NCBI GenBank assembly: GCA_002633025.1
Contig: NMRB01000017.1
Location: 470,365-534,364 of the forward strand
DNA: 64,000 bases
Direction: 5' to 3'
Origin: Notospermus geniculatus
Taxonomy: Eukaryota; Nemertea; Pilidiophora; Heteronemertea; Lineidae
Shown here: one piece after another, positions 25,553-36,950 of the stretch
How the letters are laid out: every line of letters begins with the position of its first letter
Position numbering within the stretch: the stretch's first letter is position 1
Notes under the pieces: model-generated
Database searches by the model: none
What the model saw: the letters and a program-made list of their open reading frames with translations, nothing else
Told to the model about the DNA's origin: nothing
Position numbers and translations under genes: made by a program

Positions 25553-25670
25553 GGGCTTGTGTCCACATGTGCATTTTACGCTGCGTGATGCGTTAAATCT
25601 TTTGTTATTTTCCACCGCTCTGCTTCCAAACAATGGGCAAAGCGTAAAACGCACATGTGGACACAAGCCC
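25553..25670. mobile_element. MITE 1 of three-element cluster (GGGCTTGTGTCCACATGTGC ends)
   Basis: The arms GGGCTTGTGTCCACATGTGC, then ATTTTACGCT, pair with AGCGTAAAACGCACATGTGG then ACACAAGCCC with one mismatch. TTAA precedes it and CTAA begins at its right edge (25670), consistent with a mutated TTAA target duplication. 118 bp, no coding capacity. Confidence 0.85.
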
Positions 25671-25673
25671 TAA

Positions 25674-25808
25674 GCCTGCTGCACACTGGAGCTATCTGCT
25701 GAGCAGCTTAGCTCGGGTGTGCGCGTATTTTCGGTGAGTTTTCTGCCTCGCGAGGCCGAGGTCTCAAATGACTTTTTGCTCAGCAGATAGCTCCAGTGTG
25801 TGGCAGGC
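25674..25808. mobile_element. MITE 2 of cluster (GCCTGCYGCACACTGGAGCT family)
   Basis: The left arm GCCTGCTGCACACTGGAGCT then ATCTGCTGAGCA pairs with TGCTCAGCAGAT then AGCTCCAGTGTGTGGCAGGC. The same family is at 62095-62255 with clean TTAA flanks. Here the flanks are CTAA and TTTA. It starts 4 bp from MITE 1. Confidence 0.88.
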
Positions 25809-25819
25809 TTTATATTAGG

Positions 25820-26051
25820 GAGTTTCTGCTATCCTGGTTCCGGGATCAAGATCGGGTTAGAGTAGCGCCGCATCATCAAAAAAGACGTGACGTCAGCATT
25901 GTTTGCGTGAATGCTGTCGATCCTGTTGTCCTTTTACCGAAAACAACAAGGGGATCGACAGCGTTCACGCAAACAACGATGATGTCATGTCATTTTTTCA
26001 TGGTGCTACTCTATCCCGATCTCGATCCCGGTTCCGGGATAGCAGAAACTC
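25820..26051. mobile_element. MITE 3 of cluster (GAGTTTCTGCTATCC ends)
   Basis: The arms GAGTTTCTGCTATCCTGG and TTCCGGGATC pair with the right end GATCCCGGTTCCGGGATAGC, AGAAACTC. The interior also folds: TTGTTTGCGTGAATGCTGTC pairs with GACAGCGTTCACGCAAACAA. 232 bp, 11 bp from MITE 2. The open frames crossing it are a product of the foldback. Confidence 0.85.
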
Positions 26052-26829
26052 TTCATTGCACAGTTTCACCTCCAGTCCCTCAGCAGACACCTCTGCTAGG
26101 AGGACTGACACCACACTATTGAACCACAATGTCAATCAAGTTACAAGTTCCATTTCCACTTCCCTGCAACAAATTTTGTAATCAATGATACAAATAAATT
26201 TATTCTCAACAAAATTGATTTCCTTTTGCCATAATTCTAAATTTCATCCTTAACTTGGTCACACAATATTAGATTTCATGGCAGAGACAGTCAGCTTGAA
26301 TTGAACAATAAGTCAATAATAGTTTTAGTCCACTTGACATTAATGTAACGGAATCACATACAACTGTACGACTGTGGTTTTAAAAGACTACTTTATCAAA
26401 TCCAGCCTCATTAAACTAAACTCCCTAGGGTTACTTCAGTTGAATATTTAATTATGGCAACCATAGCTACCCTGTGTGAAATCGCCACAGGCGTATTGTA
26501 TTCACTTCACAAAGATTTCAGCCCGCACTTAACAAGTTCTTCACCCCCTCTAATTTAATCACGATTCTGATCCTTTGACAGGCAAGAGGTGATGAACGAA
26601 TGCAAAGGGAATAAATACATTCGGCATAATCCCTAATTCTACAAACGTCCACTTCACTCAATGAAAAGTCATAACTTGATTTTTTTAATAACATGTGGTG
26701 TAAAATGTGGTATAACATATGGTGTAAATTGAGAAATGAGCACTGAATACAAAATCAACTGGATTTACTACGTAATGCAAAAAAACACAGTCTTTTCACA
26801 AACGGCTGTCCCCTACAAAACCAACTAAC

Positions 26830-27041
26830 CTTTAGGTATGAATTTGAACCTTCCCTGGAATCCTTTATTCTTTTTCCTCTGTGAATCCGTATGAAACTCC
26901 AATATAAGTGCCCTGCCTGAGGAATAGAATACTTTTTGTGGAAACATTTCAATATTTCCACAGAGTTTATAATCAGGGTGATTGTTTTCATTTATTGCTG
27001 CACGAGGTAGATTGAGAAAGAAACTTAAGTAGTCACTACAC
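26830..27041 (-). CDS. CUB protein, exon 3: C-terminal half of CUB1
   Basis: This exon encodes residues 89-159. It carries the third and fourth CUB cysteines (RCSDYLSFF and KLCGNI), the core strand ALILEFHTD, and the terminal GFQGRFKF motif, equivalent to the usual G-F-x-A-x-Y-x-F. The Asp of CSDY and the Asp of FHTD match two of the three acidic residues used by calcium-binding CUB domains. The acceptor is gtatttttcag|G (phase 2) and the donor is CTAAAG|gttagt (phase 1). It joins the 28099 donor without a frame change, and its last base begins an Asp codon completed at 25466. Confidence 0.92.
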
Positions 27042-27145
27042 CTGAAAAATACAAAAAGGGAGAAATACATTCAAATACTACTAAGTGACAATTCCTTCCA
27101 ATGCACAACTTGGACTTACATGTATATCACTTTGACAAATTCAAA

Positions 27146-27215
27146 ATGGTGGCTGTGGCAGCCATATTGGATAAATGGTGGCTGTGGCAGCCATATTGGA
27201 TAAATTGTGGCTGGC
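27146..27215 (+). repeat. 29-bp tandem repeat (ATGGTGGCTGTGGCAGCCAT)
   Basis: Two near-identical 29-bp units (starts 27146 and 27175) and a degraded third at about 27204. Each unit is itself partly palindromic (GGTGGCTG...CAGCC). It lies about 100 bp upstream of the exon 27041 acceptor, on the intron side. Confidence 0.85.
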
Positions 27216-27904
27216 AGGCATACTGGAAATGGAGTGCAACTGAAATTGGAAGGTTTCTGTGTAGTTGCCCAACCCCAACATCAACACCAAGGTCCATGTT
27301 CACTAGGTATCGATCTTCACTAAAATACACAGGCCAACCTGGGGATGCTTTGATTTCATTCAATATACATGTACATGTACATCAGTATTTACAAATATCA
27401 TGGATAAACTGCATTGTGAAAATTAAATGTTCATATTTCAATCGTATCATATCTGATGATATGATATTGAAATTGAACCGTTGGCCTTCAGCAATGGGCG
27501 GTGCCTTTCATCATAATTGACACTACCCTGCATTGATCTCCAGCATCAAATAGAAACATTTCACATTTTAAAAATTCATTCACTCAAAAAAGAAATAACT
27601 TCAGATCATCAAAGTTTCACACAAACAGCTTCACAAGTAACTTAAGCCAATCAATTGTTAAAACCAGTTTCAACTCAATTTCATGGTAGGGTGTAAAGTT
27701 ACAAAGACAAAACAAATTTCAAAGGCTTTGAAACATTCCACTTTCAACTGAGAAGATAATTGTTAAAAAAAAAAGAGATACCTTGATTTAATCAGTAGGA
27801 GTGATTCAGTGGAGTCACATTATAGGTGACATACACACCGACTTTGCCCACAATAGCGGAATTACAACAATACCTACTGTGCATTTGAATATTTTATTCT
27901 GATT

Positions 27905-28075
27905 TTCAGTATGGCCGCCATAGCCACCATCTTGAAATGGGTTTCCATTGGTTTCAGGGAGAAAGAGGTGGAACATATATTGGGGATGACTAGAGGAAGG
28001 CTCGTTTTGAAAACGGTCTTGTCCTTCAATATGGCTACCATGCAGAGCAACCATCTTGAAATTGGTTTCCAACAA
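27905..28075. repeat. Dispersed CCATCTTGAAAT-type repeat beside exon 2
   Basis: Two diverged copies of ATGGCYRCCAT...ACCATCTTGAAAT...GGTTTCC start at about 27911 and 28030, roughly 119 bp apart. They end about 25 bp from the donor of the exon at 28099. Confidence 0.55.
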
Positions 28076-28098
28076 ATATCAAAGTACTTGACACTCAC

Positions 28099-28288
28099 CT
28101 ATCATTTCGATCTGGTCTTTGCAAATCGAATGCTATAAATGACAATTCAACGATTTCTCCTACGTCTCCTACGAATGTGTACAAAATACAGTTCGTGTTT
28201 GGAGGGTATTCCGTTGGATAATTTGGCGATTTAAAAAGTCCATCCTTCATATTTCCTGCATCACTTTGGTAGAGGACACACACACATG
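28099..28288 (-). CDS. CUB protein, exon 2: N-terminal half of CUB1
   Basis: This exon encodes residues 26-88 of the model. CUB hallmarks are the N-terminal cysteine cluster (CVCVLYQ), Gly-Leu-Phe then SPNYPTEYPPNTNC, an aromatic ILYTF strand, and a hydrophobic strand ending FIAFDLQ. CUB domains are beta-sandwich modules of about 110 residues in extracellular proteins, mediating protein-protein contacts, often with calcium. The usual Glu after the F-D-L turn is Gln here, so the calcium site of CUB1 may be incomplete. The acceptor is ctcatttcag|CA (intron phase 1) and the donor is GATAG|gtgagt (phase 2). The split Arg codon AG|G is completed exactly by the next exon at 27041. A repeat rich in CCATCTTGAAAT lies immediately beside the donor, in the intron. 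Confidence 0.9.
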
Positions 28289-31200
28289 CTGAAATGAGAA
28301 GAAGAATGTTGTAGAGCTGAACATGAAGCAGAATGTTAAGGTACTGAGACAAAAGGAGATTTTGAGAAAACACCTTCAGAAATCTCTACTGAGATTTCTG
28401 ACAAAAGGAGAATTAGTTTTTAAACATTTTCTCTGAGCCCTCAATGTCTAGTCTCCTAGCTATAAAAGGATTCAGCTGCCAAAAATATATAAGGCAAGCG
28501 ATTGATTCTACTCATCAATGAGTAGTCACCAGAGATTGCTGAGGGTACAGTGAATCCAAAAATATCTTTATATATTTTGAATCCCAAAATATATATATTT
28601 CTCTTTTCATTAGTTGCTGAATTCTAGACACAGATGCTGGCAAATGAGACTTTCATGGGAATTTCTGAACCATCTCGAGAATCCTTGATCAAATGGGCAC
28701 TGATTTCTGTACATGTATATCTGGATCACCATAAAAGAAATCCCCAACTAAAGATGCCTTTTTAAAAGGGAACAGCATTTGATCCGTTGAACAATAGATA
28801 TCACAATGTATGCTTTTTCCCCTTGCAAATTATGCACTGCTTTTTCGCAAATTCTATTCACTGCTTTTTTACAAATTCTACGCTAAAATCACCGTACACC
28901 CGCAGAAAAAGAAATGTGTCTTCTTGTCAAGGCAGCGGAGGGCCATTATCCTAATTGTGAGCCTCTGAATGGTTTGATTGACACAACAGTAGAGCTTCCT
29001 TCCACAGGAAGACATTGTAATGTAACAGCGTCTGAACGGAGCAGAGGACGGAACTCTCTTTCGCCTGATTACAAATCTTGCCATGGTAAAGAAAGTTGAG
29101 AATGATGCACACACTTTAGTGTTAACAACAGCATCAGCAGGCCACAGAGGTGAGATACATTGATTGTATGCAATGTAACAAACAGCCATTAACAAACCTG
29201 ACCAATAATCTGTAGAGATAACTTACACCATAATTGGCCAATGGATTTTCAAGGTGAATAGATTTTTTCACTATTATATACATGGAATTTGAAATATAAT
29301 ACTAATAGCCGGTAAACAGGTTCAAGAGGCAATAATGATACTGAAAGATGATGACACTCCTCTACAGATGCAAAACAGTTTTTTAAAGGTACACAAATAA
29401 TATGGAAGTTAATCATCAGAAAATCGTTTTTAACAAAGTATATTGGTGGATAAGAAACTAGGGAGAGGGTTCATTGATATTCCCTCTCCCCTTAAAAGAT
29501 CCTGTGCTTCTTTTTCATGTGGTGAACAAGTAAGCGACATGGCAGGATATTGATCAAGTTGCTCTGTCACATGCCTTCAACCAATTTAAAAATCCCCCAT
29601 TTCAATTTTCCACTAAGTCGCTTCTTCTGTTCCAGAAGTACTGGTTTACATGATCAAACCAACATTTGACTTGCTTCAACAAATCCAAAGATTGGAAAGG
29701 GATTTCAGTACCATTTTATTGATTAACCATTTGGTATACAATGGATGTGATATTAGCTAATCAGGTTGATGTTAAATCTTCATGACGACAAGGGTTACAA
29801 TCCAGCCACAGCCATTTCTTTCATGAAAGTAGTCCCATTGTTGCAAGAGATGGATACACTGCTCAAGAAGAGCAGAAATTCTATTGACAACAAGTCAAAT
29901 TTTAAACCATTTGATAAATAAGCTTTACAATGTGTCTGAAAAGAAATATGATATCACTTGATCTCGAATCCAAGATGATCCACAACTGTAATGAGCCGAC
30001 GTTTATCAACTTTCTAGAATTTTTTTTTGAAGTGGCGTTACAAGCATTCACCACTTTTTTTTATGCTCACTGACATCATCAATCATGGTAAAACATGGAT
30101 GGATAAGTTTAAGTTGTAACAAAGACAAAATGATGCCTGCGCTCCCACAAATGTGAATCATCTTCAACAGTCATACGTTTCTAGCTGTACCAGTTTTTAC
30201 CTCTGTCAATGTGATAGGTGCTTTCATAAGCAATGCAACTTTCCTCATCTGAAATAGCGTATGTGAATCAGACAGTTTAAGTACATAGCATGGCAATGAC
30301 AAAATATCAACATTGTCCTACCAAGCAAACTTGTCTGCAATGCTTCTGTAAGGAAAAAGCTGTTGTTGAAATGAAGATTCCTGCAATGATCGGGTACTCA
30401 TGTGCCCTAGCATCTAGTACCTGCAAGTGACAGGCCAATGATCTCCCCCAAAAGATAATCCTATAGCAAACAATTAGCCAAAATTAAACACGAGGGTGCT
30501 CAGAAAGAGTAGGCTCCACTTTTTCGAGTCCCAATGAAAAACACAGGTTCATCTTATCTACATGTATTTTCTTGCTCACAATTCAACAATTCAATTGTTT
30601 GTCTATTTCCAATCTGAAATTCACCCCAGGTCTCTCCAAGTGGGAATGATACATTGCCACCCAGGTTTATAATCACAGACTCTGTCCAATAAAGCACCGT
30701 ACTGCCCCATGAACACTAGCAAACATTAGTAAAATCGCATACCTACAAAAAAGCTTTTATCAAAATGTCATGATGATGACATTTTACTATTATAGAGAAA
30801 ATGTAAAATGAATTGAACGATATATCAATAATTCATAGGATAAAATGTTTATTTGATGTCAGGATGAACTATTCTGAAGCAAAGATTTCCAATATTTTTT
30901 GTGTTTTATCAATTTTTCTTCTCCAGGCAACATTTCATTTCAGTCCCAGTGAGGTCATGAATACAGATATCAAAGCATCCTTGATTCTCCAAGAAAGGAG
31001 CACAACTAGGGCTTTCCACAAAGAAATCAACAATGTACCCTGCACTGAGTGAACCAGTAATCACCGTGGAAAGAATAAACCATTGTGTTAAATGGAGATT
31101 AAAGCTGCAGAACAGTTGCCCTAGAATTATCTTCATTTAGTGTATGAAACCAACCAAGCAGATGGTCATTGCGATTAACTGTGTTATAAATTTGTTGATT

Positions 31201-33143
31201 GCATTTATGGGTACACAAATTAATTGGCTCCAGGAGTTTCTGATAATAAGGTTTGTATTACAGAAGAATTGAGTCAAGCAAGGTGTTTTCCCCAATAGTG
31301 AACTGACAGCAATGCTATAATCCTTTCCATCCTGAAGTGTTGAACCTCCATCCTAAAATCAGACCACGACCAATAAACCTCCAGAGGCAGCAGACCTGTC
31401 ACCTTGAGCTGAATGTCCTTCCATGCCACCACTTGTCCCCGAGCCTTCACAAATTGAACCTCTGACAGCGACCTAAAATGTCCCAATTTAATTTTTTCAA
31501 AGTGGGGGTGTTGACGATCCATCAAATCAATGGTGTGTAGCTCAAACCAAATCCCACATCATCTAGGGCTAGACGGGGCCAGTATCCAGGGCCACCTGAG
31601 GCATCTGTTATCTCATTACTTAAAGAGGAAAGGGTAATGGATGGTTTCATGCTCAGTGAATCCAATAACCCACAATAAATAAGGGAAACCAGAGCCAGTT
31701 TATCAAATGTGGGCAATAGAAAATGTAGGTGTGGTGCACCCACGTGGGAAATGACAGACATATTGTGATTTGGAAATAATTTTACTTTTGTCATACTTTG
31801 ACATGTGCTTGTGTTGGTTGCCATTGAGTTGAAAACTATGAATCCCACAAAGAGAATCAATGATAGTATGTTACTCTACTGAAATACTGTATATGTGCAA
31901 CACAAGAAGTTCTTTGAGGTCCACTTCTTTGGTCCTCCACCACTAAATTCCACATTCGCAGGATGGGGATGGAGATTCAAGTAGTGAAGACTGTTCTTAA
32001 TATCAGGTGGCTACAAAAATTCAAGCACAAACTTAGCATACCAGCAAGCATTGAGAAAACTTTGGATATAGAAATATACAAGGCTGGCAAGGGGATGGGT
32101 ACAACATGGTGTCATATGTCTGGCCTGCCCACGTCTGAGTCTAGTCTGCAATAGTCTGATCTGTCTGCTCTGTTTCTAATTCTAATGAATAGGAGGCCAA
32201 TGTCCATCCAGCAACACCTACCAATGAATTATAACATTGCATCTTCGGGCTTTTGAGTCAACAAAAATCGCATTTACACGAACGGATGCAAAAAATGCCA
32301 GAGAAATGTTGCAGCAAAGAGGTACTCTCTAAATTGACCTTTCATCAGCATGTGGAGCCCAAAGACTTTTTCCGAGCTAACAGTATCCCCTTCTTCGCAC
32401 TTGAAACATCCATCATAAACGAAATTACCAACGTGACAAATTTTCTCTGATTCAGATAATAAACTACATGGCCAAAGTCAATTAGGGGAGAGTGTTGGAC
32501 TCTAAATGATTAGGCCGGCACATCCCTGTGTATCAGAACATCGCAACGGTGTTATCCAAGCAACACAATGTTCGTAATTAGCTCTTGGCTATAAATTGTG
32601 TGAGAAGGCTGCGAATTAGCCTCTTACTAGATTTAGGCCGAGATGCTGACCGAGGTGGAAGGCAAATTATGCACCAATCATGAATGTGGTGTCACACATT
32701 CATCACCTAAGGGCTGCTGTATGGGACCAGCGAACAAAATAAATTGTCACATTAAGCAGACCTTCAGAGAGAAAATGTTGGAATTCCAACTCAGCAGTTA
32801 AGATATGCGTTGCAGTCTTGGAAAACCCGTTGAATGTCGCTGAATGATCAACAAGGGCTGTCAGATTGCATGTGCATTGATCTGCTAATGTTTACCTGTT
32901 ACGAAGTACATTTCAGTTATTGAAATGTGCGGGTTCAGCAAGGCCATTAACACTTTCCTCAAATGCGACATCCGACGGGTTTTCCTAGACAACCACATGC
33001 TACTAACGCACTGACATTCGTCGAGGCTAGCACACTGTTCCCATCACATGCAGTGCTGTTGATTAAATGATCTTCTGAGATGGTGATCTAATCACCCAAG
33101 AGAAAAGGCATTGTCCATCAAATCCATCGAAAGAAAGTAATCC
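28289..33143. other. Large first intron of the CUB gene, part 1
   Basis: Apart from the candidate exon at 30201-30248 and a short palindrome at 28376-28403 (CAGAAATCTC/GAGATTTCTG), I see nothing. Open frames such as 30813-31052 and 31274-31860 have no recognisable domain. Confidence 0.45.
30201..30248 (-). CDS. Candidate 48-bp cassette exon in intron 1 of the CUB gene
   Basis: This is 48 bp between gctatttcag and GACAGAG|gtaaaa on the gene strand. In the required phase-1 frame it reads DEESCIAYESTYHIDR with no stop and leaves phase 1, compatible with both neighbours. It would place an extra cysteine between signal peptide and CUB1. Phase 0 is also open, so the frame test is weak. The donor is only fair. 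Treat it as a lead. Confidence 0.25.
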
Positions 33144-33201
33144 ATTTAGTGATAAGAACTCAACTGATTGAATCAAAGCTTAAATATTCTTATCACTAAA
33201 T
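33144..33201. repeat. 14-bp perfect inverted repeat, 58-bp hairpin
   Basis: ATTTAGTGATAAGA (33144-33157) pairs with TCTTATCACTAAAT (33188-33201) around a 30-base loop. The hairpin is too short in the stem for a typical pre-miRNA. It may be a relic foldback. Confidence 0.5.
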
Positions 33202-33309
33202 CCGCATTTAATTCAAAGCATTGATCGTTTTTATTGTGAATTTAGAAATGAAATATNGCTGTTGGCTGGAAGCAGATGGTTGATCTCGTTTTCTAGTTTT
33301 GATCTGTAG

Positions 33310-33640
33310 CATTTGATCAAGTCAATCACACTGTTCTTTGACAGCAATTTATAGACAGGGTGGCTGTAGAGGTTGTGTTTTTGATTGGCTTGAGTTGCAT
33401 CTTGAGAACTGTGCAGGTTTTGTGGTTGGTGGTACCTCATCTGAAATACGTAGGCTTGGAACAGGTGTCCCACAGGGCTCACATCTTTGACCCTTACTTC
33501 TCACCATTTATGGGTCCTCATAGGAAGCCATGGCATGCAGGCTCCATTAAATTGATGATTCACAGCTGTACACTTGTATACTTGCAAACATCCACAGCAG
33601 CATTGTTGATGTTCTAGTGCAAAGTTTACCATTATTCTGG
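33310..33640 (+). pseudogene. Decayed non-LTR retrotransposon (LINE) reverse transcriptase fragment
   Basis: Reading through stops and small frameshifts, 33311-33420 resembles the LINE RT block A-F-D-x-V-x-H-x-x-L...F-I-D (here AFDQVNHTVL). From 33464, one frame reads GVPQGS, then PLLLTIYGSS after a stop, and at 33554 DDSQLY, corresponding to the GVPQGSVLGP and F/Y-A-D-D-T-Q-L-Y blocks of CR1/L2/RTE-like elements. The order and spacing fit RT motifs B and C. Several stops (for example TGA at 33488) show it is dead. The fragment is truncated at both sides; an N at 33257 lies just upstream. It sits in intron 1 of the CUB gene in antisense. Confidence 0.75.
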
Positions 33641-33921
33641 TACATTTAGATCTATAATTAGCTCACAGAATATATCTAGTGCAATGGCCACTACGTTGGC
33701 AGTTAGCGTCCAACATGCCAAGACTGAAGTGGTGTATGAAGAAAATAATCCAAAGGGAGAAAAAAGTTATTCGTATTCCTCCCACTTGTTCCTTAATCCC
33801 TTTGTATCCGATTGCCTTTGGTCTCCAGGACATGGTGTGACTAGGTTATGGCGTAAAATGACATTGAATCATTAAGCATTATGTGCAGACGTCAGGCTAT
33901 AAGTATCGAGCGTGGGCTCAC

Positions 33922-33954
33922 CTCTGCAGAAATATGGATATTTCCACCCACTTC
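33922..33954 (-). CDS. Candidate 33-bp cassette microexon in intron 1 of the CUB gene
   Basis: This is 33 bp flanked by a pyrimidine-rich acceptor (ctttgttgtttcaggtttcag) and a donor (GCAGAG|gtgagc) on the gene strand. Read in the phase-1 frame required by the signal-peptide exon, it is open (GSGWKYPYFCR) and returns phase 1, so it could be included or skipped without breaking the frame. It would add one cysteine before CUB1. A second AG seven bases upstream would break the frame. Chance open microexons are common in introns, so this is only a candidate. Confidence 0.3.
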
Positions 33955-34140
33955 CTGAAACCTGAAACAACAAAGAAAGGGCTGCTTTTCCTGATAAATG
34001 CACATCTGTTATAAGCTGCCCTGTATCTACTGCCCTTGCCCTGTATAAGCTGCCCTTGTGTGCAAGGGCCAGGAATAACAATTATCAAGTTTTCGGCAAA
34101 ATTAGGTCCCATATTGTCACTGCCACAAAAAAGATTTCTA

Positions 34141-34191
34141 ACAATAAATCGGAAAGGCGAAATATTCGGAGACAACTTTCCGATTTATTGT
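34141..34191. repeat. 16-bp perfect inverted repeat
   Basis: ACAATAAATCGGAAAG (34141-34156) pairs with CTTTCCGATTTATTGT (34176-34191) around a 19-base loop. It is not the histone-type stem-loop. Function unknown. Confidence 0.7.
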
Positions 34192-36180
34192 ATACTGTGT
34201 GTCGTTTTTGTGCTGGTTTTTTTATATCTAAAAAAGATTCCTACTTAGCACCAGATTGCACAAAATTTGATGGAGAAATCTTGCTTCAATGCAACCCATC
34301 TAAAACTAACCGTATTGGTGAATCTGATCAGATACAAATTCATGTCTTTGGGATTATCTTTGCAGTGAGATCATTTCACTGCCATTTGCTTTCAAAGCTG
34401 GCAGCACAAATACAAATTTAGGTCTGTGGTATTGAAAATCGTTCTGTGAGGTGTTGCGGACATGAAGCTGGCAGAGATGAGATAGCACATAGAGGTAGTA
34501 GACAGCTCGCAGATATGGTATCACTGAGATTTCCGTGTGGATCCTAACAACTCAAGTATCTCATGAGGAAATTCTGGTGACCACCAGAATGTCTCTCCAC
34601 ATGAATAGTATGATGAGGCTGACCACTAAAGAACCACCCATGGGCAGAATTTCCAAATTGGCCCCATCACCAGGAGACATGAACTAGCGACAGACAGTGT
34701 TATCGTTAGATCGTGCAGAAAATACATCATTTCAGCGCTTACGTATTAGCACGAGATGCATCTGTCACACTTGAAAGGAATTATTATGTTTTCTGTCAGG
34801 TTCTCTGTCTTGTTTTCGTAGCATCAGATGTGGCATACTGATGAAGAGTAATGGAATCAATAACTTTGGTATGGATTTGCTCACAGGATGATATTAAGGA
34901 GTAACAAGCTAAACCTTCAAAGAGTGCTCTTGTTATTCATTTTGAAAATACATGCATTTTCAAATTTTCTATACTGTAATAAAAATATAAACTAGATTTC
35001 AAGTTCAAAATTTGTCAGGTAAGCCTGCAGGGATATGTTCACTGCCCCCCCTCCCCTCATTTGCTGCACCTGAACATTTTACTTTCAAGTTTTTGTTTCA
35101 AACTTGCCTCTCCTTGATATGCATCCACGTTTCATTCAGCTATAATCATAGATATTGAAGAAATTCGATATATTTATGTTGTAATGTTATGTTAGCAGGC
35201 TCAATCGCCACGATCACAAAAGCATAGTTCAGCTTGTAACATTATGAATGTGATTTTACACCACTATATTATGTAAAGATGACTCTGTGGAACAAGTACA
35301 GGAATAGCCAGTGATAATAGCAGGTCATGACTTCTACATGGTCCCCCAAAGAAATCAGGTATTAAGAATAGACACCAAAATAGCAGATAATTGGCCAAAT
35401 TGCTGGAGGACCCGCAGGATGTCAGTATAATGGTCTCGGTGAAAAAAAACCAACGCAACATCTCGCAGGCAAGGTAATTTGTTCCATGAGGAGAGGGCCA
35501 TTATCTATCCAGCATCTCATCTCCAACATCGTCTTATTCATAAGGGATACCATAGTTCCAATTAAGAAATGTATATTTCGTTAATGATCCCTAAGTTGGC
35601 TATATAGCATGGTTTCCGCTTTAAAAGAATAATCTTTCCTTCTTATTGAATTAAGTTTCCATTAACGTGATTAAAGAATAAGTGGGAAATGAAGACTTCA
35701 GATCTGCACCACCCAATGTAGTTCCTGATGGCAATCACATGAACCAATGCATTTTAAACACTCTGTTAATTGGTCAAAAAAGAAGTGCCTTGCTTTGATA
35801 GCACTTTTCAATCATCCCACTCGTAACAGAAGCTCATGACCAAAACTATCGAGTTTTATCTTATTTTGTCTTTTCAACAGTACATTTCAACAGAAAGATT
35901 CGGGTATACTTGAGAGATTTAGTTTATCTGTTATCGCTGTATATACTATTATTGATGCTCCCCTCCAACCTGCAGTCGACAAAGTCATAATCGATTGCTC
36001 ACTTTATTGTGGCAATACCCTACACGCTTGATATGTAATACATCCCTCATCTGGAAGAATCACAAAATCAAGCTGATCATGTGAACTGGTGATTACTTTA
36101 CGCTATGCATGGATGGTGCGAGACGAGGGGCTAACTAATGTGTGCTTGATTGGTCAGGAGGGTTGGTGTTTTGACCTGAT
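34192..36180. other. Intron 1 of the CUB gene, part 2; nothing recognised
   Basis: No exon, RNA gene or clear repeat, apart from a short C-rich stretch (about 35045-35057). Confidence 0.45.
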
Positions 36181-36245
36181 GTCTTTTTTTCTGTGCGATC
36201 AGGAATTGAGCATTAGGCTCAATTCATGAGTACCAGTACCAGTAC

Positions 36246-36385
36246 CAGTGTCTTTTTTTCCAGTGACTTTTTCACCAGTGTCTTTTTTTCCAGTGACTTT
36301 TTTACCAGTGTCTTTATTTCCAGTGTCTTTTTTACTGTGTCTTTTTTTCCGGTGTCTTTTTTTCCAGTGTCTTTTTTACCGTCTA
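36246..36385 (+). repeat. T-rich tandem repeat (CCAGTGTCTTTTTTTCCAGT)
   Basis: About eight copies of a 16-18 bp unit, CCAGTGWCTTTTTT, in alternating GTGTC/GTGAC pairs. It interrupts the 51-bp array: a diverged unit of that array (CTGTGCGATCAGGAATTGAG) lies just before it at about 36191. Confidence 0.85.
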
Positions 36386-36394
36386 CCGTTGCTC

Positions 36395-36950
36395 TTATGT
36401 CATATTCTGTGTGATCATCAACTGAGCATTAGGCCTATGTTGGTCTTATGTCATTTTCTGTGTGATCATGAACTGAGCATTAGGCCTCTGTTGCTTTTAT
36501 GTCATATTCTGTGTGATCATCAACTGAGCATTAGGCCTATGTTGGTCTTATGTCATTTTCTGTGTGATCATGAACTGAGCATTAGGCCTATGATGCAGTC
36601 ATGTCATTTTCTGTGTGATCATGAACTGAGCATTAGGCCTATGTTGCTTTTATGTCATTTTCTGTGTGATCATGAATTGAGCATTAGGCCTATGTTGCTT
36701 TCATGTCATTTTCAGTGTGATGGTGAACTGAGCATTAGGCCTATGTTGCTGTTATGTCATTTTTCTGTGTGATCATGAACTGAGCATTAGGCCTATGTTG
36801 CAGTCTGCCATTTTTCTGTGTGATCATGAACTGGGCATAAGGTCTATGCTGCTGTTATGTCATTTTTCTGTGTTCATGAATTCAGCAATAGGCCAACGTT
36901 GCTCTTATATCTTTTTACTGTGTGATCATGAATTGAGCATTACGAGTGCT
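36395..36950 (+). repeat. 51-bp minisatellite, about 11 units
   Basis: GTGTGATC starts recur at 36409, 36460, 36511, 36562, 36613, 36664, 36715, 36767, 36818, 36869 and 36919, a period of 51 with rare one-base slips. The unit contains TGATCATGAACTGAGCATTA then GGCCTATGTTG. Because 51 is divisible by 3, one frame stays open for many units. The absence of gene context and the later frame slips argue against coding. Confidence 0.93.

Noticed and set aside
36248-36772. 174-codon open frame with 17-residue repeats
   Set aside because: It follows exactly from the 51-bp minisatellite period, has no domain or splice context, and one-base slips end it.
36395-36950. Regular repeats considered as a CRISPR array
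   Set aside because: The repeat fills the whole 51-bp period with no unique spacers, and the genome is animal.
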